64,000 nucleotides of DNA from Yeosuana aquiaggeris (lineage in GTDB: Bacteria > Bacteroidota > Bacteroidia > Flavobacteriales > Flavobacteriaceae): the NCBI RefSeq assembly GCF_044003965.1, contig NZ_JBAWKC010000002.1, positions 558,001 through 622,000 of the forward strand. Direction: 5' to 3'. Positions 63,173-64,000 of this stretch are shown one piece after another; positions within the stretch are counted from its first letter, which is position 1, and the number at the start of each line of letters is the position of its first letter. The notes beneath the pieces are model-generated. The model did no database searches, was not told the origin of the DNA, and worked only from the letters and a program-made list of their open reading frames with translations. The translations under genes were made by a program, and so were the position numbers.

Positions 63173-63610
63173 TCATCCTTTCGAGATGTCATCTGAAAGT
63201 TCATTTTTGTCTACGTGTATCCAGGGGAAATGTTTTTCTAATTCTTTGCCAGCTTTTAAAATACCTTCAACAAGACCTTGTTTGAAATTTCCTGTTTTAA
63301 AATGTGATTGAATAATATCTTTAGTACTCTCCCAAAAATCATCAGGTACTACTTCATTTATACCCTTATCACCATATATCACAAAGGTTTTGTCTTTGAC
63401 AGCAACGTAAATAAGAACACCATTTTGGTCTTTAGTATTGTCCATCTTTAAGTAGTGAAACACTTCTAAGGCACGATTGAAGGCATCTGTTTGAGATGTT
63501 TTTTCAATGTGCACACGAATCTCACCAGAGGTGTTTAACTCTGCGGTTCTTATCGCTTCAATGATTTCCTGTTCTTCTTCTTTCGAAAGGAAATCTTCTA
63601 CTTTAGACAT
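63173..63610 (-). CDS. TPM-domain protein, soluble
   Basis: A 145-residue protein without signal or membrane helix: VEDFLSKEEEQEIIEAIR opening, TSGEIRVHIEKTS, VLIYVAVKDKTFVIYGDKGI and FKQGLVEGILKAGKELEKHF are TPM-domain strands and helices. It lies between lemA, 3 bp upstream, and the larger TPM protein, which begins about 28 bp downstream of its stop, and the three are surely co-transcribed. The soluble and the membrane TPM proteins may form a complex at the membrane; this is inference. Confidence 0.85.
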   Translation of the reverse strand: MSKVEDFLSKEEEQEIIEAIRTAELNTSGEIRVHIEKTSQTDAFNRALEVFHYLKMDNTKDQNGVLIYVAVKDKTFVIYGDKGINEVVPDDFWESTKDIIQSHFKTGNFKQGLVEGILKAGKELEKHFPWIHVDKNELSDDISKG

Positions 63611-63613
63611 AAT

Positions 63614-64000
63614 TTAATTAAAATCAAATTCTACATCAACTGGTTTTTCTGCACCAGCTTCTGCATCAAAATAAGGTTTACCTTCAAAATCAAACAACCC
63701 GGCTAATATGGAGTTTGGAAATGTTTTTACGTGATTATTGAAAGGCTTAATAGCTTCGTTATATCGAGTTCTGGCAGTTTGAATGGTGTTTTCTGTACTG
63801 GTTAATTCATCCTGCAGTTTTAAAAAGTTTTCATTAGCTTTTAATTCCGGGTAGCGTTCTACCGTTACTAATAATCTAGATAAGGCACTGCTTAATCCAC
63901 CTTGAGCTTCATTGAATTGCTTCAGTTGTTCTGGTGTTATGTTGGCAGGGTCAATAGTAGTTTGTGTTGCTTTTGATCGTGCTTCAATAACATCTGTTAA
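63614..64000 (-). CDS. lemA: LemA family protein, 5' end outside the window
   Basis: The frame is open from the right edge to the stop at 63614, giving the last 128 residues. LTDVIEARSKATQT at the edge, followed by a helical stretch ending ALSRLLVTVERYPELKAN, RTRYNEAIKPFNNHVKTFP and the NSILAGLFDF terminus, is diagnostic of LemA coiled-coil proteins. The N-terminal membrane anchor is missing because of the window edge. It heads the lemA-TPM-TPM operon. Confidence 0.92.
   Translation of the reverse strand, partial: LTDVIEARSKATQTTIDPANITPEQLKQFNEAQGGLSSALSRLLVTVERYPELKANENFLKLQDELTSTENTIQTARTRYNEAIKPFNNHVKTFPNSILAGLFDFEGKPYFDAEAGAEKPVDVEFDFN

Overview
The window is AT-rich DNA from a member of the Bacteroidota, most likely a marine-type Flavobacteriaceae. 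The evidence is two SusC/SusD pairs, a type IX secretion (T9SS) C-terminal sorting domain, many short-signal lipoproteins, near absence of Shine-Dalgarno sequences, and several promoters with the Bacteroidota -7 element TAnnTTTG(C). No rRNA, tRNA, CRISPR array, transposase or integrase was seen.

Layout. (1) 1-7115: a carbohydrate-active cluster on the + strand: the end of a T9SS-secreted beta-propeller-like protein, two GH110-like beta-helix glycosidases, a SASA-type SGNH esterase and a GH28-like beta-helix hydrolase. This looks like part of a galactan-type polysaccharide utilisation locus that continues to the left. (2) 7314-19847: a divergently encoded membrane protein with an HTH-like N-terminus, then a tight seven-gene operon: SusC, SusD, SGNH hydrolase, lamin-tail-like lipoprotein, alpha/beta-hydrolase lipoprotein, SLC13 dicarboxylate symporter and tartrate/D-malate-type dehydrogenase. 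I read this as capture, ester hydrolysis, import and oxidation of a hydroxy-dicarboxylate. (3) 20139-27480: small membrane protein, AI-2E-family permease, an AraC / response regulator / CHASE3 histidine kinase set, and an envelope-stress-like operon (lmo0937-like, YtxH, holin-like, hypothetical, lipoprotein, outer-membrane protein). (4) 27508-41553: a MocR-type regulator divergent from a second SLC13 symporter, then an aspartoacylase-like M14 enzyme, an M14 lipoprotein, a second SusC/SusD, a large M14 carboxypeptidase and an isoaspartyl peptidase/asparaginase lipoprotein. I read this as a peptide or N-acyl-amino-acid counterpart of region 2, probably for aspartate-type amides. Identical 10-base direct repeats spaced 23 bp stand before two of its transcription units and are a strong candidate for the MocR operator.

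(5) 41611-51978: an RND tripartite efflux operon with a PII-like protein and a DUF2202-type ferritin-like pair on the - strand, then a Cys/His small protein and a TonB receptor with an OprC-like CxxxM signature on the + strand; together they suggest metal (possibly copper) handling. (6) 52208-64000: housekeeping and envelope genes: FKBP lipoprotein, tricorn-like protease, era, der, a large TonB-dependent/outer-membrane beta-barrel protein, two TPM-domain proteins and the end of lemA.

The most interesting part is the pair of related SusCD + SLC13 modules in regions 2 and 4. They share paralogous SusC, SusD and SLC13 genes but carry ester-cleaving enzymes in one and amide-cleaving enzymes in the other, and their SLC13 proteins have lost opposite halves of the paired SNT substrate/sodium motif.
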